Assembly: GCF_947487515.1 (NCBI RefSeq)
Contig: NZ_CANKWO010000004.1
Coordinates: 310,001-374,000 of the forward strand
Direction of reading: 5' to 3'
Origin: an uncultured Litoreibacter sp.
GTDB taxonomy: Bacteria; Pseudomonadota; Alphaproteobacteria; Rhodobacterales; Rhodobacteraceae
DNA length: 64,000 bases
Shown here: positions 9,010 through 19,300 of the stretch, piece by piece
Layout: the number at the start of each line of letters is the position of its first letter
Numbering within the stretch: the first letter of the stretch is position 1
Position numbers and translations under genes: made by a program
The notes under the pieces: model-generated
What the model saw: only the letters and a program-made list of their open reading frames with translations
What the model was told of the DNA's origin: nothing
The model's database searches: none

Positions 9010-9582
9010 TTATGCGTCAGAAGGGGTGGTGGTTGCGGTGCAATGGCCGATCAAATCTTCGTAAGTACCGACGATCCAACCAGGTGCGTCTGTTGGGATG
9101 ACCTCATCCACAGACCCGGACATTTGCGCAACAACTTTGGCTGTTCGCGAATCGTCCACCATTGGTATGGCCTGTTCTGCGACCACACGGTCGTAGATCA
9201 CAAAGGCAACCACAACGAGCAGCGCACCGCGTGCAACGCCGAACAGGAAGCCAAGGCCTTGGTCCAAACCGCCCAAAATAGAGCGCTGAACCGCCCCCGA
9301 CAGGATCGGGGTAAATATCGACACGACCACCAAGGCGACAGCGAAAACCAGCGCGAAGGCGGTGATCGTCGCAGGCTCGCAGCCCTCGATCAACGTGTTG
9401 AGATATGGGATTTCTTTAGCAAGAGGAACGGCTTGCGGGGCAAAGATGAAAGCCACAATGGCTGCAGCGACCCAGCCAACAATGGACAGTGTTTCACGAA
9501 CCAGCCCGCGCGAATAGGCGAGGATCGCCGAGATAACGATGACCCCAGCGGCTACGCCGTCAACAATCGTGAAACCTTCCAT
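9010..9582 (-). CDS. cvpA: CvpA family membrane protein
   Basis: This 190-residue protein begins with MEGFTIVDGVAAGVIVISAILAY-type sequence and has the four hydrophobic segments and RGLVRE motif typical of CvpA (colicin V production) proteins. The start at 9582 is supported by GGGAGAG six bases upstream; a TTG two codons earlier is less likely. It sits 12 bases downstream of radA and is surely co-transcribed. CvpA affects envelope integrity in enterobacteria; its molecular role is unclear. The C-terminal tail is hydrophilic. Confidence 0.9.
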   Translation of the reverse strand: MEGFTIVDGVAAGVIVISAILAYSRGLVRETLSIVGWVAAAIVAFIFAPQAVPLAKEIPYLNTLIEGCEPATITAFALVFAVALVVVSIFTPILSGAVQRSILGGLDQGLGFLFGVARGALLVVVAFVIYDRVVAEQAIPMVDDSRTAKVVAQMSGSVDEVIPTDAPGWIVGTYEDLIGHCTATTTPSDA

Positions 9583-9594
9583 ACTCAACTCTCC

Positions 9595-10968
9595 CTAGGG
9601 CGCCGGATCGGTGCCAAATAGTTCCTGCACGAATGTTGCCAAGTCAGGCATCGTGCGCAGTGTCATTCCGTCTACCCGCGGCAGCTTTTTCTGCACCGGA
9701 CCAATGGCGGAGGTAAACCCCAGTTTGGAGGCCTCTTTCAACCGGTTTTCCGCTTGTGTGACCTGCCTTAACGCACCTGACAGACTAATTTCACCAAAAA
9801 CTACTGATTCAGGGGGTAAAGAGATGTCCTCACGGGCAGAAAGTAGCGCGGCGGCAACAGCCAGATCCGCTGCGGGTTCATTCACCCGCATGCCGCCCGC
9901 GACGTTCAAGTAGACGTCGAGTCCTGCAAAAGGCACTCCGCACCGTGATTCCAACACCGCCAGAATGGTCGCCAAACGTTGGCTATCCAGCCCGACCACC
10001 GTGCGTCGCGCTTGCGGGTTGGGCGAGGGGGACACCAAAGCTTGGATTTCCGTCAGCACCGGCCGCGAGCCCTCGATGCCAGAGAACACCACGGACCCCG
10101 ACGCGGGCTTGTCACGGTCACTTAGGAACAGGGCGGATGGGTTGGTCACTTCGGCCAAGCCGCGCCCCGTCATCTCGAACACCCCGATCTCATCTGCGGG
10201 TCCAAATCGGTTCTTCACCGCACGCAACACGCGGAACTGGTGACCACGATCGCCCTCAAAGTAGAGGACGGTGTCGACCATATGTTCAACCACGCGCGGA
10301 CCGGCCAATGCGCCTTCCTTGGTAACATGGCCCACAAGAATGATGGCGGTGCCGGTGCGTTTGGCAAAGTTAACCAACTCATGAGACGCCGCGCGCACCT
10401 GAGACACAGACCCAGGGGCACTGTCGACCTGATCGGACCACATGGTTTGGATGGAATCGATGATCACGAGCTTGGGGCGCTCTTTGTCCAAAGTTGTGAG
10501 GATGTCGCGCAGGTTTGTCTCGGCGGCCAGACGCACGGGCGATTCCGACAGTTTCAGACGGCCCGCACGCATACGGATTTGTTCTGCCGATTCCTCGCCC
10601 GACACGTAAATTACATGCATGCCGTTGCGCGCGAACCGCGCCGCGGCTTGCAGTAACAATGTTGACTTCCCGATGCCCGGATCGCCGCCCACAAGGATCG
10701 CTGAGGCCTCGACCAAGCCGCCGCCCAACACGCGGTCCAACTCGGCCACACCGGAGGCGGTGCGGGCAGGAGGATCATCTTTGGCGTTGAGGTCGGAGAG
10801 CTCCAGCGTTTTGCCACGCATAGCCCCCAAGGACTTTTTGCCAGGGCCGGTGCTAAGCGGGGCCTCCTCTACGATAGAGTTCCACGCCTTGCAGGATTCA
10901 CATTGGCCCGACCACTTGAAAGAGGTCGCGCCGCATTCGGTGCATTTATGGGTCGGTTGCTTTGCCAT
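9595..10968 (-). CDS. radA: DNA repair/recombination protein RadA
   Basis: The 457-residue protein has the full RadA architecture: an N-terminal C4 zinc finger (Cys 9, 12, 23 and 26), a RecA-like ATPase with Walker A GGDPGIGKST near residues 94-103, the RadA-specific KNRFG motif, and a C-terminal Lon-like domain (AGLDVYLNVAGG). RadA drives branch migration during homologous recombination. It is followed closely by cvpA and preceded 15 bases upstream by a small membrane-protein gene, forming a four-gene minus-strand operon. Confidence 0.97.
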   Translation of the reverse strand: MAKQPTHKCTECGATSFKWSGQCESCKAWNSIVEEAPLSTGPGKKSLGAMRGKTLELSDLNAKDDPPARTASGVAELDRVLGGGLVEASAILVGGDPGIGKSTLLLQAAARFARNGMHVIYVSGEESAEQIRMRAGRLKLSESPVRLAAETNLRDILTTLDKERPKLVIIDSIQTMWSDQVDSAPGSVSQVRAASHELVNFAKRTGTAIILVGHVTKEGALAGPRVVEHMVDTVLYFEGDRGHQFRVLRAVKNRFGPADEIGVFEMTGRGLAEVTNPSALFLSDRDKPASGSVVFSGIEGSRPVLTEIQALVSPSPNPQARRTVVGLDSQRLATILAVLESRCGVPFAGLDVYLNVAGGMRVNEPAADLAVAAALLSAREDISLPPESVVFGEISLSGALRQVTQAENRLKEASKLGFTSAIGPVQKKLPRVDGMTLRTMPDLATFVQELFGTDPAP

Positions 10969-10983
10969 GACAGGTGTTGTGGC

Positions 10984-11313
10984 TTAGGTGATCCCAGCGG
11001 GCAAGTTGGAATTGAAAAATAGCAGATAGATCACGAACAGCCCCATGGCCAATTGCACCATCGGCAATAGTTTGGACCAGCGCGGCGTGGTCCAAATGGC
11101 GTAAGGCGAAAGAAGCAGGCACGCCCCAGCACCAAGCAGCAACAATACATCACTTTTAGCTGGAATTGATGCCATCAGCGCAAGTGTGGCCAAACTCAGC
11201 CCCACCGCATTCCAACGGGCGAAGCCGGTGCTCGTCGCGGCACAGTAAAGCTGCCACAAGAACGCAGAAAAAATCAGGGCGGCAACTACAATTCCTACAA
11301 GAAGTTCAATCAT
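10984..11313 (-). CDS. Small membrane protein of unknown function
   Basis: This 109-residue protein consists of three to four hydrophobic segments and starts MIELLVGIVVAALIF. I recognise no family. Its start overlaps the stop of the upstream PqiA-like gene by four bases, and it lies 15 bases before radA, so it is translated as part of that operon. It may work with the PqiA-like protein in the inner membrane, but that is inferred from coupling alone. Confidence 0.75.
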   Translation of the reverse strand: MIELLVGIVVAALIFSAFLWQLYCAATSTGFARWNAVGLSLATLALMASIPAKSDVLLLLGAGACLLLSPYAIWTTPRWSKLLPMVQLAMGLFVIYLLFFNSNLPAGIT

Positions 11314-11738
11314 TTACGAGCACTCACGAAGGAAACCCCCAAGGAGGCGATTACGCAGGCCGTGAACATGTATAGCCCCCATCCAGTTTCCAATCGCCCG
11401 ATGCCAACACCTTTGGCCAACACGATGTATAGGGCAATTAAAAAGATGTCCGCCATCGCCAGCTTGCCCATCAAAGTGATTGCCGGCAACAGGCGTGGAG
11501 AGGCGAGCCGGAAGTGGATCAACGCCAACCCCACGGTTTTCAAGTAGGGGGCCACCAGCGCGAAAAACGTTACCACAAGGGCCAAGACCACATCCTTGGA
11601 CCACAAGGACTGCACGCCGGTCAGCACGGAAATTTCCGACAAGGCAAAGAAGGGCAGCAGCCCCGCCTTTAGCAACGGGGCGGCCCATGCGATGGGGAAC
11701 AGCACCAACAACGACAGATTTGCGATCTTTAGATACAT
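11310..11738 (-). CDS. Paraquat-inducible protein A-like membrane protein
   Basis: The 142-residue protein has four hydrophobic segments with the PqiA-domain pattern: SVLTGVQSLWSKD in the first half, then LALIHFRLASP and MADIFLIALYIVLAKG. Full PqiA has two such domains; this is a single-domain version, as often seen in alphaproteobacteria. PqiA/LetA proteins work with MCE-type proteins in lipid transport between membranes. The mlaE-mlaF pair lies 2 kb away but in a separate operon. This is the first gene of the operon leading to radA and cvpA. Confidence 0.8.
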   Translation of the reverse strand: MYLKIANLSLLVLFPIAWAAPLLKAGLLPFFALSEISVLTGVQSLWSKDVVLALVVTFFALVAPYLKTVGLALIHFRLASPRLLPAITLMGKLAMADIFLIALYIVLAKGVGIGRLETGWGLYMFTACVIASLGVSFVSARK

Positions 11739-11786
11739 CCGTGCAGAAAACTCCGCTTGGGGGGAAACCTCAAGCTGAAAGTGTCA

Positions 11787-12566
11787 TCAGCCGGTGTTGC
11801 TATCGGGGGTTCTGGGCTTTGGCAGCGCGACGACATTCTCCGGCTCGGGCGCATCTGCCATCTCATAGCCGATCAGCGGCAGGATTTCGGCCAAGTCGGC
11901 TTCGAGGCGCTGCATTTGTGCGTTTACCACACTGTCCTCGACGTTGACTTGCTGTGACCAGCGTTTGAGATCGGCGCAGGTTTGCTGGGCAAGGGCGATT
12001 TGTTCGCGGTAGGTTTCGATCTCATGTTGGCGTTCACGCAGAAAGGTGCGGGCGCGGTCGACTTTTTCTTGCGAATAAATCGATGCCAAATCACGCGACT
12101 CGCGGCTCATCTGTGCTGCGACCTCAAGTACCGAAGGCTCCAGAGTGTGCAGGTCGGGATGATCGCGCAAATGCATGATCCGTTCGCGTACGGAGTCGAA
12201 TTCCGAAGAAAGGGTGAACAGCTCATCCTTGTCGGCTTTATGGGCAGTCAAATAGGCGCGCGTGACATCTTCCATCGAAATGTGGAAGCTGCGGTGGGAT
12301 TTCTCAAGCTCCATGATGCGGCGGTTTGAGGGCAGATAGAAACACAGCGAAATGGCCAAGGCTGCAAGGAACAATTGGGTGATCATACCGGCATAGGGCA
12401 GAACTGTTTCGCCGTAGCTGGCCGTGAAGCTCAACCATGGAGCAAGACCCAAGGCGGCGGCCAAAGTTGCGCCAATGACGACGCAAGAGAACAAAATTAC
12501 AGCCACCAAGGCGACACGCTGAAAAAACTGCTGCATTTGCAGCCAGGTCTGGTTTGCACCGGTCAT
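11787..12566 (-). CDS. Two-helix membrane protein with long coiled coil
   Basis: This 259-residue protein begins with a cytoplasmic tail, has two transmembrane helices (about residues 20-45 and 57-80), and continues as a long charged helix from about 90 to 235 with heptad-like Leu/Ile spacing. I do not recognise a family. The start at 12566 is chosen because GGGGGG lies eight bases upstream; the 12590 ATG lacks a ribosome-binding site. It is separated from the radA operon by only 48 bases and may contribute its promoter transcript. A structural or scaffolding role is possible but unproven. Confidence 0.7.
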   Translation of the reverse strand: MTGANQTWLQMQQFFQRVALVAVILFSCVVIGATLAAALGLAPWLSFTASYGETVLPYAGMITQLFLAALAISLCFYLPSNRRIMELEKSHRSFHISMEDVTRAYLTAHKADKDELFTLSSEFDSVRERIMHLRDHPDLHTLEPSVLEVAAQMSRESRDLASIYSQEKVDRARTFLRERQHEIETYREQIALAQQTCADLKRWSQQVNVEDSVVNAQMQRLEADLAEILPLIGYEMADAPEPENVVALPKPRTPDSNTG

Positions 12567-12768
12567 TTGGAAACCCCCCAGAGGTACCATTAATTACTTG
12601 TTTACTTATCTTAGCGGAAATCCGCCGACTGGCCACGGGGAAATTTGTTAAATAATGCGCGTTGTTTCGAAGGCAATTGAACGATTAGGCGTGAATAGGC
12701 GGGATTGTCTTTGATTTGGAAACAAAGCCATTCCCGCCCGATAGGCTTTGCCAATCACCGCATCTGGG

Positions 12769-13248
12769 CTACTTTTGCGACGTCATTAGGTCTTGGAAAT
12801 AAAGGTCATCCATCCCAAGATTGTGGCAAAACATATAGGGCTCAATGGAGGCCTCTCCCAAGCTGAGGCGTTGCCCGTCAAACATCACAGGTTGACCTGC
12901 ATGAGAGCAATTTTGCTCGGCTGTGAAGCCACTGTCGGCAGAGATCTGGTCGGCAGGTACCGGCGGTCCTGCAACCATGGCTATGTGCACTACCTTTCCA
13001 GTGTCATAGATTTGCGCCTCAACCCCGTCTTGGCTGACAAAGCCACAGGGGGCAGCCAGTGACAGAACAAGGGAAGGCGTCGTCCCATCAAGGGAGACTG
13101 CGCATTGCCCGTTATGATCCATGAGGTGATATTGGCTTCCATATGCCTCTGCTTTGGAGATCATTGCATCCGCAACGGCCACCCCAGTGCTGCACATTTG
13201 AAAGGCTGCAATCGCCGTCAGGATTTTCAAGTCATTTCCCAGAACCAT
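12769..13248 (-). CDS. Probable periplasmic immunity protein for the Tae4 effector
   Basis: The 159-residue protein has an N-terminal signal-like segment (KILTAIAAFQMCSTGVAVADA) and several cysteines, consistent with a disulfide-containing periplasmic protein. I recognise no family. It starts inside the end of the Tae4-type amidase gene with a 22-base overlap, using a good AAGGAGAG ribosome-binding site. T6SS amidases are regularly paired with a periplasmic immunity protein encoded next to them, so location, signal peptide and coupling support that role. A TTG start at the amidase stop codon would give a tidier signal peptide but lacks the strong ribosome-binding site. Confidence 0.65.
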   Translation of the reverse strand: MVLGNDLKILTAIAAFQMCSTGVAVADAMISKAEAYGSQYHLMDHNGQCAVSLDGTTPSLVLSLAAPCGFVSQDGVEAQIYDTGKVVHIAMVAGPPVPADQISADSGFTAEQNCSHAGQPVMFDGQRLSLGEASIEPYMFCHNLGMDDLYFQDLMTSQK

Positions 13249-13685
13249 ACTTGCTCTCCTTTGCTGCGATAGCTTGCTGAGCCACCTTTTAGAACCAAAG
13301 ACGTTCCGTTGAAGACGTCAATGTGATCGGTTGTCTCCCAACCGTTACGAATGAAGACGACGCCGTTTTTCTTCTGCATGTCTTTGATGTTGTCATTGAT
13401 GGTGCCGGTCATAACTTTGCAAGTTACATGAGCGCCCAAAAGAGTGGGCTTCTTTTTCAAAAGATCAGCTAATTGTTGGGCGGCGCGGATATGCCCGGGG
13501 GCATGGTCGGCAAAACGGCGGCGATTGTACCCCACGCAGGTGCGAAGCCCGTCCATCGGAATTTTGACACCACTTAATGTCAGGGCTTGGCCCATTCGCA
13601 TGGCGCATTGGTTCCTGAAGACTGTGGCATCACAAACATTCGCGCGACTTGGGTGGTTGTCCCATAGGGTTTGAAAGGTCGGCAT
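13227..13685 (-). CDS. Type VI secretion amidase effector, Tae4 family
   Basis: The 152-residue protein has the Tae4 (NlpC/P60-like peptidoglycan amidase) signature: the catalytic cysteine C27 in NQCAMRMGQAL and the catalytic histidine H121 with D123 in TDHIDVFNG. The start PTFQTLWDNHP also fits Tae4 proteins. Tae4 cleaves the D-glutamyl-mDAP bond in the periplasm of competitor cells. No signal peptide is present, as expected for T6SS delivery. GAGGATT precedes the ATG at 13685. The probable immunity gene overlaps its 3' end. No T6SS structural genes are in the window, but the PAAR/spike pair lies about 10 kb away. Confidence 0.88.
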   Translation of the reverse strand: MPTFQTLWDNHPSRANVCDATVFRNQCAMRMGQALTLSGVKIPMDGLRTCVGYNRRRFADHAPGHIRAAQQLADLLKKKPTLLGAHVTCKVMTGTINDNIKDMQKKNGVVFIRNGWETTDHIDVFNGTSLVLKGGSASYRSKGEQVWFWEMT

Positions 13686-13772
13686 TATAAAATCCTCTAA
13701 AAAATATAGGTTCAATAGAGAAAATTTAGGGAGGGCAAGGAAGGCGGTCAAGTGGCGTATCGCCGACCCTAT

Positions 13773-14519
13773 CTACCTGACGGATTCGATGGGCCCGTCC
13801 GCACTGCCGGATATAAATTGAGCCACATAGGGATCGCCAGAGGCATCAAGATCTGCCACAGGCCCACTCCATTGGATGACCCCGTCGTGCAGCATCGCCA
13901 CCTTATCCGCGATCGCGCGCACGCTCGACATATCATGGGTGATGGTCATGGCCGTGGCGCCCATCTCGACGACAATCTCACGGATTAGATCATTGATAAC
14001 ACCTGACATTATTGGATCAAGGCCAGTGGTGGGTTCGTCGAAAAAGATGATCTCGGGTTCGGCTGCGATGGCACGGGCAAGACCGACGCGCTTTTGCATG
14101 CCGCCGGACAACTCAGCCGGAAGGCGGTCAGCCACATCTTCTTTCAGCCCCACGCGGCGCAATTTTTCAACGGCAATAGCGCGGGCTTCCTCGGCGGGGC
14201 GCTTGAGAGAGCCACGGAGCAACCGGAAGGCCACATTTTGCCACACAGGCAGGCTGTCAAATAGCGCGGCCCCCTGAAACAGCATTCCAAATCGCGCCAG
14301 AAATGCGTCCTGATCTCCGGTGCTCGCATCTTTGCCATCAACAAGGATCGTGCCGCCGTCCGGCTTCACCAGCCCCAAGACGGACTTCAATGCGACGGAT
14401 TTTCCGGTGCCAGACCCCCCGATGATCACCAAGCTTTCACCCTTTGGGATATGCAGGTTCACCCCCCGCAAAACATGGTTGGGGCCGAAGGATTTGGTGA
14501 CGTTTTCAAAGCGGATCAT
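13773..14519 (-). CDS. mlaF: MlaF-type ABC ATPase (lipid transport)
   Basis: The 248-residue ATPase has Walker A GGSGTGKS, signature LSGGMQKR, Walker B IIFFDEPTTGLDP and H-loop TITHDM. The LSGGMQKRVGLARA string and the C-terminal sequence are typical of MlaF, the ATPase of the MlaFEDB phospholipid transporter. The start overlaps the stop of mlaE by four bases, so the two form a coupled pair. MCE-type (MlaD) and periplasmic (MlaC) partners are not in the window. Confidence 0.9.
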   Translation of the reverse strand: MIRFENVTKSFGPNHVLRGVNLHIPKGESLVIIGGSGTGKSVALKSVLGLVKPDGGTILVDGKDASTGDQDAFLARFGMLFQGAALFDSLPVWQNVAFRLLRGSLKRPAEEARAIAVEKLRRVGLKEDVADRLPAELSGGMQKRVGLARAIAAEPEIIFFDEPTTGLDPIMSGVINDLIREIVVEMGATAMTITHDMSSVRAIADKVAMLHDGVIQWSGPVADLDASGDPYVAQFISGSADGPIESVR

Positions 14520-15301
14520 GAGGCGAAAAAGATCCCTGTAAGGATGAAGTTTGCGGCCAGTATCAAGACCGCGGCGGCCTCGACCGAGCCTTTGGTGGCT
14601 TTGCCGACACCCATGGCGCCGCGTCCGGAATTCATCCCGTAATAACAGCCCATCAACGTCGCTATGCCGCCGTTCACAGCCCCTTTGGCCAAAGAGGACA
14701 TCACATCTGAAGTCTCAAGGAAATTGGCAGTGTTTTGCAGATAGGTGGCGGAGTTGAAATCCAACGTGCCCACGGCCACGACATAGCCGCCCATGATGCC
14801 AATGATGTTCCCGACCGCCACCAATACAGGCACAACGATGATGCCAGCCAGAACGCGCGGCACGGTCAAATATTTCATGGGATGCGTGGATAATGTCACC
14901 AAGGCATCGATCTGCTCGGTTACCTTCATCGTGGCAATTTCGGCCGCAATGGACGAGGTCACACGCGCCGCGATCATCAGGCCGACCATGACAGGCCCCA
15001 ACTCGCGCACGATGCCGATGGCGACGATCTGCGGAACCACGGCCTCAGCGCTAAATCGCGCGCCACCTGCATAGATCTGCAAGGCCAATGCACCGCCGGT
15101 AAACAAAGTTGTCAGCCCTATAACGGGCAAGGAGAAATACCCGACATTCATCAAAGCTGCGCCGAATTCTTTAAAGTAGAACGGCGGGCGCAGCATATGG
15201 GCAAAGGTTTGGCCCGTGAAGATGGCCAGACGCCCCAAGGCCGCCAAAGCAGACAGGGTGACCGCGCCCAGCAAGGCCAATGGGGTCAGAAGATTGCTCA
15301 T
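14516..15301 (-). CDS. mlaE: MlaE-type ABC permease (lipid transport)
   Basis: The 261-residue membrane protein has the MlaE family core: five to six hydrophobic segments, [20 protein letters not shown]-type central sequence and [16 protein letters not shown] near residue 60. It forms the inner-membrane channel of the Mla phospholipid transporter with MlaF, encoded directly downstream with a four-base overlap. It also overlaps the end of alr by four bases, so alr, mlaE and mlaF form one translationally coupled operon. Confidence 0.92.
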   Translation of the reverse strand: MSNLLTPLALLGAVTLSALAALGRLAIFTGQTFAHMLRPPFYFKEFGAALMNVGYFSLPVIGLTTLFTGGALALQIYAGGARFSAEAVVPQIVAIGIVRELGPVMVGLMIAARVTSSIAAEIATMKVTEQIDALVTLSTHPMKYLTVPRVLAGIIVVPVLVAVGNIIGIMGGYVVAVGTLDFNSATYLQNTANFLETSDVMSSLAKGAVNGGIATLMGCYYGMNSGRGAMGVGKATKGSVEAAAVLILAANFILTGIFFAS

Positions 15302-16335
15302 GAATAAGACCGTTTGTAGCGGTGACCGAGCGACGTGAGAATTTCATAACCGATGGTGCCAGCGGCATCAGCCAATTGATCAACGCTTTGGTGTGGGCCG
15401 AGGATGGACAGATGTTCTGGGACGGTATCCAGATGCGTCACATCTACGGTGATCAAATCCATCGACACGCGACCAACCAGCGGGCAGGGGATATCGCCTG
15501 CATATAACTGTGCGGTGCTGGACATCGCACGGATTAGCCCGTCGGCATATCCGCCTGATACTGTGGCGATCTGACGAGGGCTGTCGGCGATGAACGCATG
15601 CGCGTATCCGACCGCCTCGCCCTTTTGAACGGTGCGGGTTTGGATAACGGGCAAGTCAAGGGTGACAACGGATTGCGCATCCTCAAAGGGCAGGCCGCCA
15701 TAGAGGCCAACGCCAGGGCGGGTCAAATCAAAGTGATACTCTGGGCCAAGCAGAATACCACCCGTCGCGGCCAAAGACCGAGGTGCCAGTATTCCGGCGG
15801 TCATCTCCAAGAACGTCTTGAGCTGTGCTTTGTTGGCGGCATGATCCGGCTCATCTGCGCAGGCAAGATGCGACATCACCAAAGAGGCCTCTTGGCTCAT
15901 CTCGGGAGACCAGTCGCTGGCCTCAATGCCCAAGCGGTTCATGCCCGTGTCAAGTTGCAGACCGAATGGGTGCTCGGGCAAGCGGGCTTCATGGCGTGCA
16001 ATTTGTTCGGGTGAGTTCAGCAGCGGCACCGCCCCAAGGTCGAACAGGACTTGCGTGTCGCCTTCCATATGGCCCGAAAAGACGTAGATCACAGGATCGG
16101 GGCCTAACGTGGCGCGCAGGGCAGTGGCCTCTTCGGCGGTCGCCACAAAGAAGCTGCGCACGCCAGCCTGCGCCAAGGCCTTGGACACGCGACCAGCCCC
16201 CAGACCGTAGCCGTCTGCCTTAACCACCGCGCCAGTGTGTGTGGCCGATTGTCGATCCAGCGTTTGCCAGTTTTCAACCAGCGCGTTCAGATCAATGTGA
16301 AGTGTACCTGTTCCCATGACTTCTGGGTGAAACAT
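15298..16335 (-). CDS. alr: Alanine racemase
   Basis: The 345-residue enzyme converts L- to D-alanine for peptidoglycan. The PLP-binding lysine lies in [15 protein letters not shown] (K39 from the first Met), and the second catalytic base Tyr lies in the C-terminal domain near [13 protein letters not shown]. Two starts are possible, MFHPEV at 16335 and MGTGTL at 16317; neither has a strong ribosome-binding site. In many bacteria, E. coli included, alr adjoins dnaB. Here the upstream neighbour is an RND pump gene, and a dnaB fragment lies 41 kb to the right. Confidence 0.95.
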   Translation of the reverse strand: MFHPEVMGTGTLHIDLNALVENWQTLDRQSATHTGAVVKADGYGLGAGRVSKALAQAGVRSFFVATAEEATALRATLGPDPVIYVFSGHMEGDTQVLFDLGAVPLLNSPEQIARHEARLPEHPFGLQLDTGMNRLGIEASDWSPEMSQEASLVMSHLACADEPDHAANKAQLKTFLEMTAGILAPRSLAATGGILLGPEYHFDLTRPGVGLYGGLPFEDAQSVVTLDLPVIQTRTVQKGEAVGYAHAFIADSPRQIATVSGGYADGLIRAMSSTAQLYAGDIPCPLVGRVSMDLITVDVTHLDTVPEHLSILGPHQSVDQLADAAGTIGYEILTSLGHRYKRSYS

Positions 16336-16346
16336 GGGGGCGGAGA

Positions 16347-16374
16347 GGTCAAGGGGTTTTGCAGCCCCTTGACC
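16347..16374. terminator. Strong hairpin between the RND pump gene and alr
   Basis: A perfect 10-bp inverted repeat (GGTCAAGGGG and CCCCTTGACC) flanks an 8-base loop, 9 bases past the RND pump stop codon. It lacks a T-run on the minus strand, so it may be a weak terminator or an mRNA-stabilising 3' structure. It ends close to the alr start. Confidence 0.5.
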
Positions 16375-16383
16375 GTTTGCCCG

Positions 16384-19300
16384 CTATTCCGCCGCCCGCA
16401 GGCGATCCGGCTTGGGCCCGTCGTCGGGGGCCGTGTCTTCCTCTGAGGTGTCGTCAACCAAGCTCTCGAGGTCTTCTGCAGCTTGCTCCAGTTTTGCTTT
16501 GGCGGCCTTTACTGTCTTCCGCGCATCTTTGAGCACGTCCTCGGCTTCGCGCTCTGCCATGTCAGAGGGATCGGACCACAGAAGGATTGGGTCGTGAATC
16601 CGGCGTGCGTTCTTGTTCAGTGCAAGATCACGGGCAGTCCGCGAACCGCGACCACCAAGGGCGCGGAGCTGACGCAGTGACGCATAGGCCCCAGTGGTGA
16701 TCCACACCCGCAGGGCCAGCATGGCAGGGGTCAGAACCAAGGTTAAAACCGTCGCGACGCCTAGGCCGAAGACCACCGCAGTGGCCAATTGCTTCCACCA
16801 CAGCGCAGTTGGGCTGTCGATGGAGTAGCCCCCACCGAAAAAGTCGAGGCTGAGGCCGAACATCATCGGCGCCAAACCCGCCATGGTGGTGATGGTGGTC
16901 AGCAGAACGGGACGGATGCGGGCCTCGGCGGTGCGGGTGATAGCCTCAAGACGTGGCATATATCGGGAATATTCCTGATAGGTGTCGATCAGAACAATGT
17001 TGTTGTTCACCACAATCCCCGCAAGGGCCACAACCCCAGTACCCGTCATAATAATCGAGAACGCCTGATCCATAACCAGCATTCCGATCAGCACGCCGGT
17101 GGTCGACAAAATCACCGCTAACAAGACCAGAACCGAATTGTAGAAGGAATTGAACTGCGCCAGCAGGATCACGAACATCAACCCCAATGCCGCAAGAAAC
17201 GCGTTGCCAAGGAAGGCTTGGCTTTCGGCCTCTTCTTCGGTGTCACCGGCCCATTCAAAGCTAACGGAGGCGGGCAACGGCTTCTCGGTTTCCAACCAAT
17301 TCGTAATATAGGCAATGCGCTCGTTGGCGTTCATCACTGCGCCGTCTTCTGTGCGTAAGTCGGGGGCCACATCTGCCTTGACGTCAAAGAAACGCTGCTG
17401 GTCTATGCGGTCGATCTGGCTCAGCTTTGCGACGGGCTTGCGTGAGATGAAGTTCGACAGCGGGATCAACCCATCAGGCGTGCGCACCTTGAGGTTGTCC
17501 AATGTCGACAAGACACGGCTTTCTTCTGGCAAGCGGACGCGAATTTCGATTTCTTCGTCTGAGCTGTCAACGCGCATCGTGTCCAAAAGCAGGCCCCGCG
17601 TGACCAGTTGAACCATTGCGCCCACAGTTGCGACATCGGCCTTATACCGGCCAGCGGCTTCCACATCGACGTCAATTTGCCAATCAATGCCGGGCAGGGG
17701 CAGGGTGTCTTCAACCGTGATCAGGCCTTCGGTTTCGTCAAATTTGGCGCGTGCGATACGGGTGGCTGCTTGCAAGTCATCCCAATTATCGCCCTTGAGA
17801 CGCAGGTTCACCGGTTTGCCCCCAGCAGGGCCACGGTCTTGGCTTAGGATTTCGGTGTAGATGCCGGGGATGGCGTCCATCTTGGCCTGCATCTCTTCCA
17901 GTATTTCGGTGTCATCGCGCCGGTGACCCCATTCGGCCAACTCAATCTGGATTTGGCCAATGGTGTCCAATGGCCCAGTGGCGCCACCGGTGTTTGTGTC
18001 CAACCCGCCTTCGCCCGCAAAGGCAAAGATGGAATCGATGCCCTCAACCGTGGCCACTTGATCCTCCACAAGCCGGACCAGTTTGTCCTTTTCGGTCAAA
18101 CTTAGGTTCCCGCGGGCGCGGACATAGATGATGGCCTGCTCGGTTTCGGATTCCACGAAGAACTCAACGCCGTTGTTGTTGGCCGAGAAGGTTGCGAAGG
18201 TCACCGCGACGAAAGCCCCAACAGCTCCGATAGCAACCAGCGGCATGATCGGGTTGCCTGCGATAAATTTGATGAAATGACCGAACGCGGTGCGGCGGTG
18301 GCCGGCGTTGATCCGGCGCGCACGACGTGACCCCGAGACGGAGCCCATGGCCGCAGAAGCGAACATTGCCATTGCCGCAAACAAAATACCGCTAAACAGA
18401 AGGGCTCCAAAGCCTGCTTGGCTGCGCTCGATCGGGAGCAGGTAGCTGGGATTCAGCAGCTGCATCGCAGAGACAAACAGCCCGAACATCGCCACGGCAA
18501 CCAGTGCCAAACGAATGAATATGCTGAAGCCGCGCAGCGCCGCGGATGCCCGCGTAATCAAGCGAGAGATACGGCCAGATACGCCCCCCATAACAGGCAG
18601 GTAGATGAGCGCCACGATCAATGACGCGGATAAAACGAAGATCAATGTGACGGGCAACATCCCCATGAATTGCCCCGGAACCCCGGGCCAAAATAACATA
18701 GGAAGGAAGGCGCAAAGCGTCGTCGCTGTGGAGGAGATGATCGGCCAAAACATGCGCTTCGCAGCGTCTGTATAGGCCTCCATCGGGCCTGCGCCCTCAT
18801 CGATGCGCTTGTCGGCATATTCCACCACCACGATGGCACCATCCACCAACATGCCCACAGCCAGAATGAGACCAAACATCACGATGTTGGAGATAGAGAT
18901 GCCCATGACACCCAAAAGGATGAAGCACAGCAAAAAGGATGTCGGAATCGCAAAACCTACAAGCAAGGCGGATCGCGTGCCCAAGGCGGCCAAGACCACG
19001 ATCATCACCAATGCAATCGCCGTCAGCACCGAGCCTTCCAGCTGCTGCACCATGTTGTTCACGGTTTTGGACTGATCCAACGTGACGTCAACGCGGATCG
19101 CCTCTTGCAGCTCTTGTGGCCAGCTTTCTTGCACTTCGGCCACCGTGTCACGCACCAGCTGTGCGGTGTCGATGATGTTGAACCCTTTGCGTTTGACCAC
19201 TTGCAAGGCCACGGTTTCATTGCCGTTATAGCGGGCCGTGCCGGTGCGGTCCTCAAAGGTCAGGCGAATATCTGCCAGCTGCCCTAAGGTGACGACACTG

